Positions 18,272 to 27,823 of a DNA stretch of 64,000 nt are shown in pieces (within the stretch, counting starts at the first letter, position 1; every line of letters begins with the position of its first letter). The notes below the pieces were generated by a model. It searched no databases and was not told where the DNA came from. It saw only the letters and a list, made by a program, of their open reading frames with translations. The DNA is from Flavobacteriaceae bacterium (GTDB lineage: Bacteria > Bacteroidota > Bacteroidia > Flavobacteriales > Flavobacteriaceae). The DNA lies in NCBI GenBank assembly GCA_002702895.1, contig PACX01000022.1, forward strand, positions 116,513 through 180,512, given 5' to 3'. The position numbers and the translations under genes were made by a program.

Positions 18272-19522
18272 ATGAGTTATTTATTTACATCTGAATCAGT
18301 TAGTGAAGGACATCCAGACAAAATTGCTGATCAAATTAGCGATGCACTTATTGATAATTTTTTGGCTTTTGATCCAAATTCAAAAGTAGCTTGTGAAACA
18401 CTTGTAACAACTGGTCAAGTAGTTTTGGCTGGTGAAGTCAAATCGAATATTTACTTAGATGTTCAATCTATTGCAAGGGATGTTATTAATAAAATTGGAT
18501 ATAATAAAAGTGAATATATGTTTGATGCCAATTCTTGTGGTATTTTTTCTGCTATTCATGAACAATCCTCTGACATTAATCAAGGTGTTGAAAGAAAGAA
18601 TCTAGAAGATCAAGGTGCTGGAGATCAAGGAATGATGTTTGGATATGCCTGTAATGAAACAAAAAATTTTATGCCTTTATCTTTAGATTTATCACACAAA
18701 ATTCTTTTAGAATTAGCAGAGCTTAGGAGAGAGAATGAAGAGATAACTTATTTAAGACCAGATTCAAAATCTCAAGTAACTCTTCAATATTCTGATAAAA
18801 ATAAGCCTGAAAAAATAGTTGCTATAGTCATTTCTACTCAACATGATGATTTTGATTCTGAGGGCAAAATGCTTTCTAAAATAAAATCTGATATGATTTC
18901 AATTTTAATTCCAAGAATTTTAAAAAAATATCCTTCATTAAATAGTTTTTTTAATGATGAAATTGAATATTATATTAATCCTACAGGTAAATTTGTAATA
19001 GGTGGGCCGCATGGCGATTCAGGATTAACAGGAAGAAAAATAATTGTGGATACTTATGGCGGAAAAGGAGCTCATGGTGGGGGAGCCTTTTCAGGAAAAG
19101 ATCCCAGTAAAGTAGATAGAAGTGCAGCATATGCTACTAGGCATATTGCAAAAAATTTAATTGCTGCTGGAGTTGCAGATGAATGTTTAGTACAGGTTAG
19201 TTATGCTATAGGAGTTTCAAAACCTATGGGGATTTATATTAATACATATGGTACATCTAAAGTTAGGTTTTCAGACGCAGAAATTTCAAAAATTGTTGAG
19301 AAAATTTTTGATATGAGACCTTATTTCATTGAACAAAGATTGAAATTAAGAAATCCAATTTATACTGAAACTGCTGCATATGGTCACATGGGAAGAAAGC
19401 CAGAAATAGTTTCAAAGACTTTTCATTCTCCTAACGGAGATTCAAAAACTATGAAAGTAGAACTTTTTACTTGGGAAAAATTAGATTATTTAGATCAAAT
19501 AAAACAAGAATTCAAACTATAA
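18272..19522 (+). CDS. metK: S-adenosylmethionine synthetase
   Basis: Makes S-adenosylmethionine from methionine and ATP. The 416 aa protein has [17 protein letters not shown] (ATP/Mg site), [12 protein letters not shown], the P-loop-like [39 protein letters not shown] and the K-x-D-R-S-A signature of the family. It starts right after the 29-bp duplication, with ATG at 18272, and is followed 4 bp later by ahcY. A housekeeping gene inside a glycan island is unusual, although pairing metK with ahcY makes a SAM-recycling unit that could support a methyltransferase such as that at 58049. Confidence 0.98.
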   Translation: MSYLFTSESVSEGHPDKIADQISDALIDNFLAFDPNSKVACETLVTTGQVVLAGEVKSNIYLDVQSIARDVINKIGYNKSEYMFDANSCGIFSAIHEQSSDINQGVERKNLEDQGAGDQGMMFGYACNETKNFMPLSLDLSHKILLELAELRRENEEITYLRPDSKSQVTLQYSDKNKPEKIVAIVISTQHDDFDSEGKMLSKIKSDMISILIPRILKKYPSLNSFFNDEIEYYINPTGKFVIGGPHGDSGLTGRKIIVDTYGGKGAHGGGAFSGKDPSKVDRSAAYATRHIAKNLIAAGVADECLVQVSYAIGVSKPMGIYINTYGTSKVRFSDAEISKIVEKIFDMRPYFIEQRLKLRNPIYTETAAYGHMGRKPEIVSKTFHSPNGDSKTMKVELFTWEKLDYLDQIKQEFKL

Positions 19523-19526
19523 AATT

Positions 19527-20858
19527 ATGATTAAAGCAACAAATACTGTGAGGAAATCAAAATATATTCCTTTTAAAGTAAAAGATATTTCATTGGCAGA
19601 ATGGGGAAGAAAAGAGATTAGTTTAGCAGAAGCTGAAATGCCAGGTTTAATGTCATTAAGAAAAGAATATGGTCAAACAAAACCATTAAAAGGAGCTAGG
19701 ATTGCAGGTTGTCTCCATATGACTATCCAAACGGCAGTTCTAATAGAAACATTAGTTGAATTAGGAGCGGATGTCACATGGAGTTCTTGTAATATATTTT
19801 CTACACAGGATCATGCAGCTGCAGCGATTGCAGCAGCAGGAATTCCTGTTTATGCTTGGAAAGGTATGAATGAAGAAGAATTTGAATGGTGCATTGAACA
19901 AACACTTTTTTTTGGAGAAGAGAGTAAACCTTTAAATATGATTTTAGATGATGGAGGAGATTTAACAAATTTAGTGCTTGATCATTATCCAGAATTAGTA
20001 AAGGAAATAAAGGGTATTTCTGAAGAAACAACTACTGGAGTTCATAGATTATATGAAAGGGTAAAGAATGGAACCCTCCCATTACCTGCAATTAATGTTA
20101 ACGACTCCGTTACTAAATCAAAATTTGATAATAAGTATGGTTGCAAAGAAAGTGCTGTTGATGCTGTTAGAAGAGCTACGGATGTAATGATGGCTGGGAA
20201 AAGAGTAATAGTTGTGGGTTATGGTGATGTTGGGAAGGGGTCTGTAGCTTCATTTAGCGGAGCTGGAGCAATAGTTACTGTTGTTGAAATTGATCCTATT
20301 TGTGCATTGCAAGCTTCAATGGATGGATATGAAGTTAAAAAAATGAAGACAGTAATTCAAAATACTGATATAATTGTTACTGCTACAGGGAATAAAGACA
20401 TCTTGACTGAAGATCATTTTAGATTAATGAAGGATAAAACAATAGTCTGTAATATTGGTCATTTTGATAATGAAATAGATATGTCGTGGCTCAATGAGAA
20501 CTATGGACATACTAAAAATGAAATTAAACCTCAAGTTGATTTATATAATATTGATGGAAAAGATATAATTATTCTTGCCGAGGGTAGATTGGTTAATTTA
20601 GGTTGTGCAACTGGGCATCCTAGTTTTGTAATGAGTAATTCTTTTACAAACCAAACTTTAGCCCAATTAGAATTGTGGTTAAATACAGATTCTTATGAAA
20701 ATAAAGTTTATATGCTTCCAAAGCATCTAGATGAAAAAGTTGCCAAACTACATTTAAATAGGCTTGGTGTTGAATTAGAAGTTTTAAATAAAGAACAGGC
20801 TGACTACATTGGAGTTAAAGTAGAAGGTCCTTATAAACCAGGATATTATCGATACTAA
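19527..20858 (+). CDS. ahcY: Adenosylhomocysteinase
   Basis: Hydrolyses S-adenosylhomocysteine to adenosine and homocysteine, removing the product inhibitor of methyltransferases. The 443 aa protein has the [17 protein letters not shown]-terminal block, [35 protein letters not shown], the NAD-binding [15 protein letters not shown] and the C-terminal KPGYYRY tail whose Lys and Tyr reach the neighbouring subunit. It is complete and highly typical. It sits between metK and the HAD phosphatase gene with spacers of 4 and 5 bp. Confidence 0.98.
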   Translation: MIKATNTVRKSKYIPFKVKDISLAEWGRKEISLAEAEMPGLMSLRKEYGQTKPLKGARIAGCLHMTIQTAVLIETLVELGADVTWSSCNIFSTQDHAAAAIAAAGIPVYAWKGMNEEEFEWCIEQTLFFGEESKPLNMILDDGGDLTNLVLDHYPELVKEIKGISEETTTGVHRLYERVKNGTLPLPAINVNDSVTKSKFDNKYGCKESAVDAVRRATDVMMAGKRVIVVGYGDVGKGSVASFSGAGAIVTVVEIDPICALQASMDGYEVKKMKTVIQNTDIIVTATGNKDILTEDHFRLMKDKTIVCNIGHFDNEIDMSWLNENYGHTKNEIKPQVDLYNIDGKDIIILAEGRLVNLGCATGHPSFVMSNSFTNQTLAQLELWLNTDSYENKVYMLPKHLDEKVAKLHLNRLGVELEVLNKEQADYIGVKVEGPYKPGYYRY

Positions 20859-20863
20859 AAAAA

Positions 20864-21400
20864 ATGGCAGTTAAGTTTATTGTTTTTGATAGGGATGGCA
20901 CCTTAATAAAGCACAAACCTTATTTGTTTGAACCTGAAGAAGTTGAACTTTTGCCGTATGTTTCAGAGGGATTAAAAAAATTAAAAGAATTTGGACATAA
21001 GCTTTTTTTACATACTAATCAGTCTGGTGTTTCAAGAGGGTATTTTAAAATAGAAGATGTAATAAAATGTAATAATAAAATGCTTGAACTTATTGGTTTG
21101 GGAAATGATTTATTTGAAAAAATTTGTATAGCAGATGATTTTCCTCCCAATAAAGATTCTTACAGAAAACCCTCTTCCAAATTTGGAATAGAGATTGCAA
21201 AAAATTATTCAATAGATAAAAGCAAACTTTATTATGTCGGTGATTCTCTATCTGACATGGAAACAGCAATTAATTTAAATTGTATTGGTTTAGGATTAAA
21301 TACTGGAGAATTTGATTTAGTGAAAAAAATAAAAAAGTATAATCAAGATGAAATACAAGTTTTTAGAAATTTTAAACAATTAATTCAATTTTTAAACTAA
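20864..21400 (+). CDS. HAD phosphatase, GmhB/HisB-N-like (heptose bisphosphate phosphatase candidate)
   Basis: A 178 aa HAD hydrolase with DRDGTLIKH (nucleophile Asp and acid/base Asp), HTNQSGVSRGYF, and KPSSKFGIEIA followed by YYVGDSLSDMETA (Mg ligand). This is the GmhB/histidinol-phosphatase layout. The zinc-binding cysteine/histidine loop of classical GmhB is absent: the segment between reads ICIADDFPP and has one Cys only. With hddC, hddA and gmhA downstream, removal of the 7-phosphate from heptose 1,7-bisphosphate is the likely job. Other sugar phosphates are possible. Confidence 0.82.
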   Translation: MAVKFIVFDRDGTLIKHKPYLFEPEEVELLPYVSEGLKKLKEFGHKLFLHTNQSGVSRGYFKIEDVIKCNNKMLELIGLGNDLFEKICIADDFPPNKDSYRKPSSKFGIEIAKNYSIDKSKLYYVGDSLSDMETAINLNCIGLGLNTGEFDLVKKIKKYNQDEIQVFRNFKQLIQFLN

Positions 21401-21406
21401 TAAAAT

Positions 21407-21433
21407 AAAAGTTTTTAAGCAAAAATTTTTTTT
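21407..21433 (+). terminator. Weak A/T hairpin with T-run, possible terminator
   Basis: AAAAGTTTTT and AAAAATTTTT can pair around an AAGC loop (one G-T pair), followed by three more Ts. It lies just after the HAD phosphatase stop, at the start of the 132-bp gap 21401-21532, the largest gap in the window. In such A/T-rich DNA a chance hairpin is easy, hence the low score. Confidence 0.3.
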
Positions 21434-21480
21434 ATTATCTACTCAATTTAATTATATAAATGAAAGTTATTTAATGTTAT

Positions 21481-21488
21481 TATATTCG
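21481..21488 (+). promoter_or_regulatory. Candidate -7 element before the ABC transporter gene
   Basis: TATATTCG fits TAnnTTTG with one change and lies 44 bp before the ATG at 21533. No TTG is seen at the expected -33 spacing. With the possible terminator just upstream, the gap may separate two transcription units. Confidence 0.25.
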
Positions 21489-21532
21489 TTAAACCCAAAA
21501 TGTTTCCAATTATTTTTAAATCTTAAATTGCA

Positions 21533-23269
21533 ATGAATTTTTTTGGGAAATTATTTTATATTCTTCCAAAATCAAAGAAAAATAAACTTATTTATTTATT
21601 TTTTCTTTTATTGATTGGAATGGCATTTGAAATGTTAGGTTTAGGGTTACTTATTCCTGCCTTAACATTGATGTTAAATGCAAATATTGAAGAAGATTAC
21701 CCTTTTATTTCTCCATTTTTAGATTATTTAGGAAATCCTCAACAAGATCAATTAATAATTTGGGGAATGTTATTTTTAGTTTTAGTTTACTTTTTAAAAG
21801 GAATTTTTTTAATTTTTTTGGCTTGGGAGCAAAGTAAATTTACTTCAAATTTGCAATCAGAACTTACTGCAAAATTGTATGAAATTTATCTTAGACAATA
21901 TTATGAATTTCACTTATTAAGAAACTCAGCTGAATTAATAAGAAATGTTCAAACTGAAATAATTTTATTTAATAGAGCTGCTCAAGCTTTAATTTTATTA
22001 TCAACAGAATTATCTTTAATAATTGGTGTTATTGCAATGCTCTTGTTTATAGAACCCTATGGAACGTTAACTGTAATGTTAGTTTTAGTAATCTCAATCA
22101 TTATTTTTAATGCTTTGACACAAGGGTATTTAATTAAATGGGCAGAAAAAAGACAAGTTTTAAGTAAAAAAATAAATCAAGTGCTTTTAGAAGGTCTTGG
22201 TGGCGTCAAGGATATTAAATTGCTTGGAAGAGAAGATAGTTTTATTTATAAGTATTCTTTAAATAATAATAGATGGGCTAAAATTAATTCATTGCAATTA
22301 ACATTACTTCAGGTTCCAAGAATGTATTTAGAAATATTAGGAATTATAGGATTATCTATTTTGGTCATTGTTATGGTTTTGCAAGGCAGATCTATAGAAG
22401 CTCTTTTGCCCACTTTAGTAATATTTGCTGCAGGTGCTTTTAAAATGATACCTGGTTTTAATAGAATTATGGGGGCTATTCAAAATGTTAAATTAACTGT
22501 TCCTGTAGTAAATGTTTTGTATGATGAATTTAAACTCAAGTCAAAAGAAAAATTAAATCAAAAAACAAAAGATTTTAATTTTAATAATAATATTGTTTTA
22601 AATAATTTAAACTTTAAATATCAAGACACACATAAATATTCATTAGAAAATATAAATATAAATATCAATTTTGGTGAAACTATTGGTTTTATGGGGGAAA
22701 GTGGTTCTGGAAAAAGTACATTAATCGATTTAATTTTAGGCCTTATAAATCCAGAAAAAGGAGAAATCATAGTAGATGGTCAAAACATTAAAAAGAACAT
22801 TAGAGGATGGCAAAATAATATTGGCTATGTTCCCCAATCAATATATTTATCTGATGACAGTTTAAAAAATAATATAGCTTTTGGAATAAGTGAAAATAAA
22901 ATTGATGATAAAGCTGTATTAAGATCTTTAAAATCAGCACAATTAGATGACTTAATAAAATCAAGTGATGATGGGCTAAATACATTTGTTGGAGAGAGAG
23001 GCGTTAGACTTTCTGGTGGACAAAGACAGAGAATAGGAATTGCTAGAGCACTATATCACGATCCTAAAGTGTTGGTATTAGATGAAGCCACAAGTGCTTT
23101 AGATTCTGATACTGAAAAGGGTGTTATGGAATCTATTTCAGTTCTTAAAGGCAAAAAAACAATTTTAATTGTTGCTCACAGACTTACAACTTTGAAAAAT
23201 TGTGATAAAATATTTAAACTTGAAAATGGAAAAATTATTGACAATTTATATTCAAATCAAATTACATAA
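21533..23269 (+). CDS. ABC transporter, permease-ATPase fusion, PglK-like lipid-linked oligosaccharide flippase
   Basis: A 578 aa half-transporter. Residues about 1-330 hold six membrane segments (for example YLFFLLLIGMAFEMLGLGLL). The ATPase domain has Walker A GESGSGKST near 387-395, the signature LSGGQRQR near 492, Walker B VLVLDEATSALD near 512 and the H-loop VAHRLTT. The permease contains GGVKDIKLLGRE, a motif typical of PglK/WlaB-type flippases. In C. jejuni PglK flips lipid-linked glycans. Here it would be an alternative to the Wzx at 7405. It precedes the heptose gene set. Confidence 0.85.
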   Translation: MNFFGKLFYILPKSKKNKLIYLFFLLLIGMAFEMLGLGLLIPALTLMLNANIEEDYPFISPFLDYLGNPQQDQLIIWGMLFLVLVYFLKGIFLIFLAWEQSKFTSNLQSELTAKLYEIYLRQYYEFHLLRNSAELIRNVQTEIILFNRAAQALILLSTELSLIIGVIAMLLFIEPYGTLTVMLVLVISIIIFNALTQGYLIKWAEKRQVLSKKINQVLLEGLGGVKDIKLLGREDSFIYKYSLNNNRWAKINSLQLTLLQVPRMYLEILGIIGLSILVIVMVLQGRSIEALLPTLVIFAAGAFKMIPGFNRIMGAIQNVKLTVPVVNVLYDEFKLKSKEKLNQKTKDFNFNNNIVLNNLNFKYQDTHKYSLENINININFGETIGFMGESGSGKSTLIDLILGLINPEKGEIIVDGQNIKKNIRGWQNNIGYVPQSIYLSDDSLKNNIAFGISENKIDDKAVLRSLKSAQLDDLIKSSDDGLNTFVGERGVRLSGGQRQRIGIARALYHDPKVLVLDEATSALDSDTEKGVMESISVLKGKKTILIVAHRLTTLKNCDKIFKLENGKIIDNLYSNQIT

Positions 23270-23284
23270 AATAAATTTAGACTA

Positions 23285-23974
23285 TTGAAATTACTAGTAT
23301 TAGCCGGAGGATTTGGAACAAGATTAAAATCAGTTGTTAAAGAACTGCCTAAAGCCTTAGCCCCCATTAATGATATTCCTTTTCTTTATTATCAAATAAA
23401 AAATTGGAAAAAACAGGGTGTAAGAGATTTCGTTTTTCTATTATATTTTCAAGCTGATATGATTATTTCATTTTTGGAAAGTGAAAAATCAGGGATTTTA
23501 AAAAATTGTTCTTTAAAATGTATTATAGAGCCTAAACCATTGGGAACTGGTGGAGCAATAAAGTATTGTATAAATGAATTGAGTATTAAAGAAAATTTTT
23601 TAGTAGCAAATGCAGACACATGGTTAGGGTCAGGAGTAAAACAGTTGATTAAGAAAAAATCCCCCTCTATATTAATTGTTGAGGTCGAAGATTCTCAACG
23701 TTATGGTTCTGTAATTTTAAGAAACAACAAGATTATGTTATTTAAAGAAAAAACAAATTTCAAGTCTAAAGGGTTAATAAATGCAGGATTAGCTATTTTA
23801 AATCCCAATTTTTTTAATTTAAGTTCTGATGTTTTTTCTTTAGAAAATCAAATATTTCCCAATTTGGTAAAAAAAAACTTGTTAGTAGGATTAGAGTTGA
23901 AAACAACATTTATTGATATAGGAGTACCCGATGATTATTATCGATTTATAAAAATGTTTAAAAAATTGATTTAA
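23285..23974 (+). CDS. hddC: Nucleotidyltransferase, HddC-like (heptose-1-phosphate guanylyltransferase)
   Basis: A 229 aa single-domain sugar nucleotidyltransferase. LLVLAGGFGTRLKSVVKELPKALAPI is the HddC-type version of the GGxGTRL signature, and IEPKPLGTGGAIKYC, NADTWLG and FIDIGVPDDYYRF follow the family. It should join GMP to D-glycero-alpha-D-manno-heptose-1-phosphate. The kinase gene (hddA) begins 1 bp after its stop, and gmhA lies two genes further on. The start codon is TTG at 23285. Confidence 0.85.
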   Translation: MKLLVLAGGFGTRLKSVVKELPKALAPINDIPFLYYQIKNWKKQGVRDFVFLLYFQADMIISFLESEKSGILKNCSLKCIIEPKPLGTGGAIKYCINELSIKENFLVANADTWLGSGVKQLIKKKSPSILIVEVEDSQRYGSVILRNNKIMLFKEKTNFKSKGLINAGLAILNPNFFNLSSDVFSLENQIFPNLVKKNLLVGLELKTTFIDIGVPDDYYRFIKMFKKLI

Positions 23975-23975
23975 G

Positions 23976-25337
23976 ATGAGTAAAGATAAATACATAATTT
24001 CAAGAAATTCTACAATAAAAGATGCATTAAAGCAAATCGAATTTAATAAAGAAGGTTTTGTGCTTATTGAGAATTCAAAAAACCAAATATTAGCAGTTGC
24101 AACAGATGGAGATATTAGATCAGGATTATTGAAAGGAGTTACTTTGAATGATTTAATTGATAAAGTAGGAAATAAAAATTTTTTTTATGGTTCAAAAAAC
24201 ACTCCAAATGAAATATTACTAAAAAAATTAGACAGTAGTATTAAATTTATTCCAGTGCTGGATCATGATAAAAAATTAATTTCTATTCTCAGTAAAGATA
24301 GTTTCCCTTTAAAAAGAGAATCTAATACCTTTTACAGATCAAAATCACCTGTTAGAATAAGTTTTGGAGGAGGTGGATCTGATGTTTCAAAATATTTCAG
24401 TGAGTATGGGGGCGCAGTAATAAATTCAACAATTTCACTTTTTTCTCACGCAACTTTAAATTTAAATAGAGACAAAAAAATTAGAATTTTTTCATTGGAT
24501 TTAAATGATTCTGTTGAGTATGATAGTTTAGCTAATCTAAAATTAGCTGAAAGCAAATCATTTTCTTTAATAAATTCGGTTATTTCTGCTGTTAATCCTT
24601 CTTTTGGTTTTGATTTGTATATTCGCTCAGACTTTCCAATGAATTCTGGACTTGGTGGTTCAGCTGTAGTTTCTTCTGCAATAATAGGGTGTTTTAATCA
24701 ACTCAGAAATGATAAATGGAATTTATATGAAATTGCTGAAATAGCTTTTCAAGCGGAACGCATTCAATTACAAATTTCTGGCGGATGGCAAGATCAATAT
24801 GCTACTGTTTTTGGTGGATTTAATTTTATGGAGTTTAATAAAAATCAAAATATTATTCATCCAATTAGAATGCCAAAAAACTCACTTTTAGAATTAGAAC
24901 AAAGTCTAATCTTGTGTTACACAGGCGGAAACCATGATTCAGGAAATATTCATGAAGATCAAGCTGAACAAACTAAAACAATTAAAACAAAAGATAAAAT
25001 CAAGAAAAATGTTGAATTAACATATAAAATGAGAGATTATTTATTAAAAGGAAAATTGCACAAACTTGGCGAATGTTTAAACGAGACTTGGAAAATAAAA
25101 CGATCTCTTAGCTCAAAAATTAGTAATGAAAGGTTAGATGAAATATATTCAAAAGCAGTCGATAATGGAGTAGTTGGAGGAAAATTGTTAGGAGCTGGTG
25201 GAGGTGGATACTTTTTGTTTTACACAAACCCATTTGATAGACATAAAGTAATGAAATGGATTAAAAAAGAAAATTTAATATATACACCATTTATTTTTGA
25301 AACAAATGGCCTTCAATCATGGACAGTTAGAAATTAA
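23976..25337 (+). CDS. hddA: CBS-domain pair fused to GHMP kinase (HddA-like heptose-7-phosphate kinase)
   Basis: A 453 aa fusion. Residues about 1-110 form two CBS motifs (IKDALKQIEFNKEGFVLIENS, ATDGDIRSGLLKG). Residues about 120-453 are a GHMP kinase with SPVRISFGGGGSDVSKYF, the phosphate loop PMNSGLGGSAVVSSA and the C-terminal GGKLLGAGGGGYFLF. Ordinary HddA is about 340 aa and has no CBS part. The same CBS type is fused to the nucleotidyltransferase at 40320. CBS pairs usually bind adenosyl or guanosyl compounds, so feedback control of heptose supply is a fair inference. The expected reaction is phosphorylation of heptose-7-phosphate at C1. Confidence 0.88.
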   Translation: MSKDKYIISRNSTIKDALKQIEFNKEGFVLIENSKNQILAVATDGDIRSGLLKGVTLNDLIDKVGNKNFFYGSKNTPNEILLKKLDSSIKFIPVLDHDKKLISILSKDSFPLKRESNTFYRSKSPVRISFGGGGSDVSKYFSEYGGAVINSTISLFSHATLNLNRDKKIRIFSLDLNDSVEYDSLANLKLAESKSFSLINSVISAVNPSFGFDLYIRSDFPMNSGLGGSAVVSSAIIGCFNQLRNDKWNLYEIAEIAFQAERIQLQISGGWQDQYATVFGGFNFMEFNKNQNIIHPIRMPKNSLLELEQSLILCYTGGNHDSGNIHEDQAEQTKTIKTKDKIKKNVELTYKMRDYLLKGKLHKLGECLNETWKIKRSLSSKISNERLDEIYSKAVDNGVVGGKLLGAGGGGYFLFYTNPFDRHKVMKWIKKENLIYTPFIFETNGLQSWTVRN

Positions 25338-25352
25338 TTTAAAAAAAGAAAA

Positions 25353-27248
25353 TTGAAATCAAATCTTATAAATATTTTAAAAGACTCAAATCAAACTTTT
25401 ATAATCGCGGAAATAGGAAACAATCACAATGGTAGTATCGATTTAGCTAAAAAAATGGTTGATTTAGCAATTGATATGGGTGCAGATTGTGCAAAATTTC
25501 AAATGAGAAAACTAGACAAAGTTTATAGAAAAAGAAGTTTAGTTAAATCTGGTGAAGATTTAGGAACAGAATACGTGATTGATTTATTAAATAAATTTGA
25601 ATTGTCAACTGAGGAACACAAAGAGCTTTCAAAATATTGTAAATTAAAAGGTATAATTTATATGTGCACACCTTGGGATTTGGAAAGTGTTAAAGTTTTA
25701 GAAACTTTTCAGGTACAGGCTTATAAAGTTGCCTCAGCTGATTTAATAAATCTTCCTTTAATTGATTCGTTAATAAAAACTAAAAAACCATTAATTTTAT
25801 CAACTGGGATGAGCTCAAATGATGAGATTAAGTGCACAGTTGATTTTTTAAATAAAAGAAATGCCTTTTTCATATTACTTCATTGTAATAGTACTTATCC
25901 AGCCCCATTTCAAGATATAAACCTATTATGGATGAAGACTTTGAGATCTATTCATCCTTATGTTGGATATTCTGGACATGAAAGAGGAACAGCCGTGTCT
26001 CTTGCAGCAGTTGCTTTAGGAGCAACTGTAATTGAAAGACACCTAACTACTGATAGATTAATGGAAGGCCCTGATCATGCTGCAAGTTTAGAAATCAATG
26101 AATTTAAAACTTTAATAAAGGGAATCAGAGAAATTGAAAAATCTTTAGGAGAAAGTAAAATTGAAAGAAATTTTAGTCAAGGAGAATTAATTAATAGAGA
26201 AAATTTAGCTAAAAGTTTAGTAGCTTCAAAGGATTTAAAAAATGGAAAGACATTGAATTCATCCGATATTAAAACATTAAGTCCAGGCCAGGGATTGTCA
26301 CCTCAAAAACTTGATTTATTATTAGGAAAGAAATTAACAAGAGACATGAATGAGGAAGATTTTTTCTTTCAATCAGACATTAACGAAAGCAAGGTAATGC
26401 CCCGAAATTATAAGTTTAAACATCCATGGGGAGTTCCTGTAAGATATCATGATTTTAAAGAATATTATTCAATGATTAAGCCTGATTTATTCGAATTTCA
26501 TTTATCATATTCTGATATGGAAGTAGATCCAGATGATTATCTTTTTAGGGTAGAAGATTGTGATTTTGTAGTTCATGCTCCTGAACTTTTTTCTAATAGC
26601 CATTTAATGGATTTAGCATCTCCTGAAAATAACTATAGAAAAAAATCAATTTTAGAAACTCAAAGAGTTATTGATATAACTAATTCTTTAAAAAAATACT
26701 TTCCTAAAACTTTGAGACCTATGATTGTAGCTAATGTAGGAGGATTTACTATGGACAAGAATTTAGATAAAGAAATAATTAATGAATATTATCAGCGTTT
26801 TGCGCAAAGTTTAAATGAACTTAATTTAGATGGCGTTGAACTAATTCCTCAAACCATGGCTCCATTTCCTTGGCATTTTGGAGGTCAACGTTATCAAAAT
26901 ATTTTTGTTCATGTTGACGAAATTATTAAATGGTGTACAAAATTGAATTTAAGAATGTGTTTTGATGTTTCACATACACACTTGACTTGTACACATTTTA
27001 ACTTAGATTTTTATGAATTTGTGAAAAAAATAGCTCCTTTCTCTGCTCATATTCACTATGGAGATGCTAAGGGAGTAAATGGTGAAGGTCTTCAAATTGG
27101 AGAAGGTAATATTGATTTTAATAAATTAGGAAAAATATTAAATAAAGGTTGTCCAAATGCATCATTTATCCCTGAAATTTGGCAAGGCCATAAAAATGGA
27201 GGGGAAGGTTTTTGGATAGCATTAGAGAAACTTGAAAACACTTTATAA
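25353..27248 (+). CDS. NeuB-family synthase fused to a C-terminal TIM-barrel isomerase/epimerase domain
   Basis: A 631 aa two-enzyme fusion. Residues about 1-275 are a NeuB sialic-acid-synthase barrel (IAEIGNNHNGS, ILLHCNSTYPAP, GYSGHERGT, MEGPDHAASLE), and about 280-345 an SAF/antifreeze-like domain (LVASKDLKNGKTLNSSDI). Residues about 350-631 resemble AP-endonuclease-2/xylose-isomerase-like barrels with likely metal ligands in GVELIPQTM, RMCFDVSHTH and IHYGDAKGV and the final Glu in FIPEIWQGH. NeuB enzymes condense phosphoenolpyruvate with an N-acetylhexosamine-type sugar. The second barrel may make or modify the substrate. The start is TTG at 25353. It lies between hddA and gmhA, an unusual place for a NeuB. 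Confidence 0.87.
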   Translation: MKSNLINILKDSNQTFIIAEIGNNHNGSIDLAKKMVDLAIDMGADCAKFQMRKLDKVYRKRSLVKSGEDLGTEYVIDLLNKFELSTEEHKELSKYCKLKGIIYMCTPWDLESVKVLETFQVQAYKVASADLINLPLIDSLIKTKKPLILSTGMSSNDEIKCTVDFLNKRNAFFILLHCNSTYPAPFQDINLLWMKTLRSIHPYVGYSGHERGTAVSLAAVALGATVIERHLTTDRLMEGPDHAASLEINEFKTLIKGIREIEKSLGESKIERNFSQGELINRENLAKSLVASKDLKNGKTLNSSDIKTLSPGQGLSPQKLDLLLGKKLTRDMNEEDFFFQSDINESKVMPRNYKFKHPWGVPVRYHDFKEYYSMIKPDLFEFHLSYSDMEVDPDDYLFRVEDCDFVVHAPELFSNSHLMDLASPENNYRKKSILETQRVIDITNSLKKYFPKTLRPMIVANVGGFTMDKNLDKEIINEYYQRFAQSLNELNLDGVELIPQTMAPFPWHFGGQRYQNIFVHVDEIIKWCTKLNLRMCFDVSHTHLTCTHFNLDFYEFVKKIAPFSAHIHYGDAKGVNGEGLQIGEGNIDFNKLGKILNKGCPNASFIPEIWQGHKNGGEGFWIALEKLENTL

Positions 27249-27821
27249 ATGAATATAAAAGAAGAAATAAAAGAATCTATTTTCGTTAAAGAAAATTTAT
27301 TAAATGATAAAAAATTAATAAATCAAATAGAAGAATTAGCTAATTTATGTTTAGAGTCAATTAAAAATGGAGGAAAAATCATTTTTGCTGGAAATGGCGG
27401 CTCTTTTGCTGACTCTCAACACCTAACTGCAGAATTTGTATCTAGATTAAGATTTGACCGAAGCCCGCTTGCATCCGTTGCTTTAGGGACTAATAGTTCT
27501 ACTATGAGTGCCATTGGAAATGATTATGGTTATGATAATGTTTTCAAAAGAGAGTTAATTGCATTAGGAAGCGAAAGAGATATATTTATTCCAATAACTA
27601 CCAGCGGAAATAGTTTGAATATTATTTTGGCAATTGAAGAAGCAAAAAAAATTGGCATAAAAACTATAGTCTTAACTGGGAATGAAGGGGGAAAGGCGAA
27701 ATCAATTTCTGAGTGTATTATAGTTCCCTCTTTAAGAACAGAAAGAGTTCAAGAATGTCATATATTAATAGGTCATATCGTTTGTGGACTAGTAGAAGAA
27801 AAAATTTTCAAAAATAGTTGA
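27249..27821 (+). CDS. gmhA: Sedoheptulose-7-phosphate isomerase, GmhA-like (SIS domain)
   Basis: A 190 aa SIS-domain protein. GNGGSFADSQHLTAEFVSRL is the GmhA signature, and ITTSGNSLNI, VLTGNEGG and the late QECHILIGHIVCGLVE helix (His and Glu of the active site) match the family. It converts sedoheptulose-7-phosphate to D-glycero-D-manno-heptose-7-phosphate, feeding hddA, the HAD phosphatase and hddC. It follows the NeuB fusion with no spacer. Confidence 0.92.
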   Translation: MNIKEEIKESIFVKENLLNDKKLINQIEELANLCLESIKNGGKIIFAGNGGSFADSQHLTAEFVSRLRFDRSPLASVALGTNSSTMSAIGNDYGYDNVFKRELIALGSERDIFIPITTSGNSLNIILAIEEAKKIGIKTIVLTGNEGGKAKSISECIIVPSLRTERVQECHILIGHIVCGLVEEKIFKNS

Positions 27822-27823
27822 TT

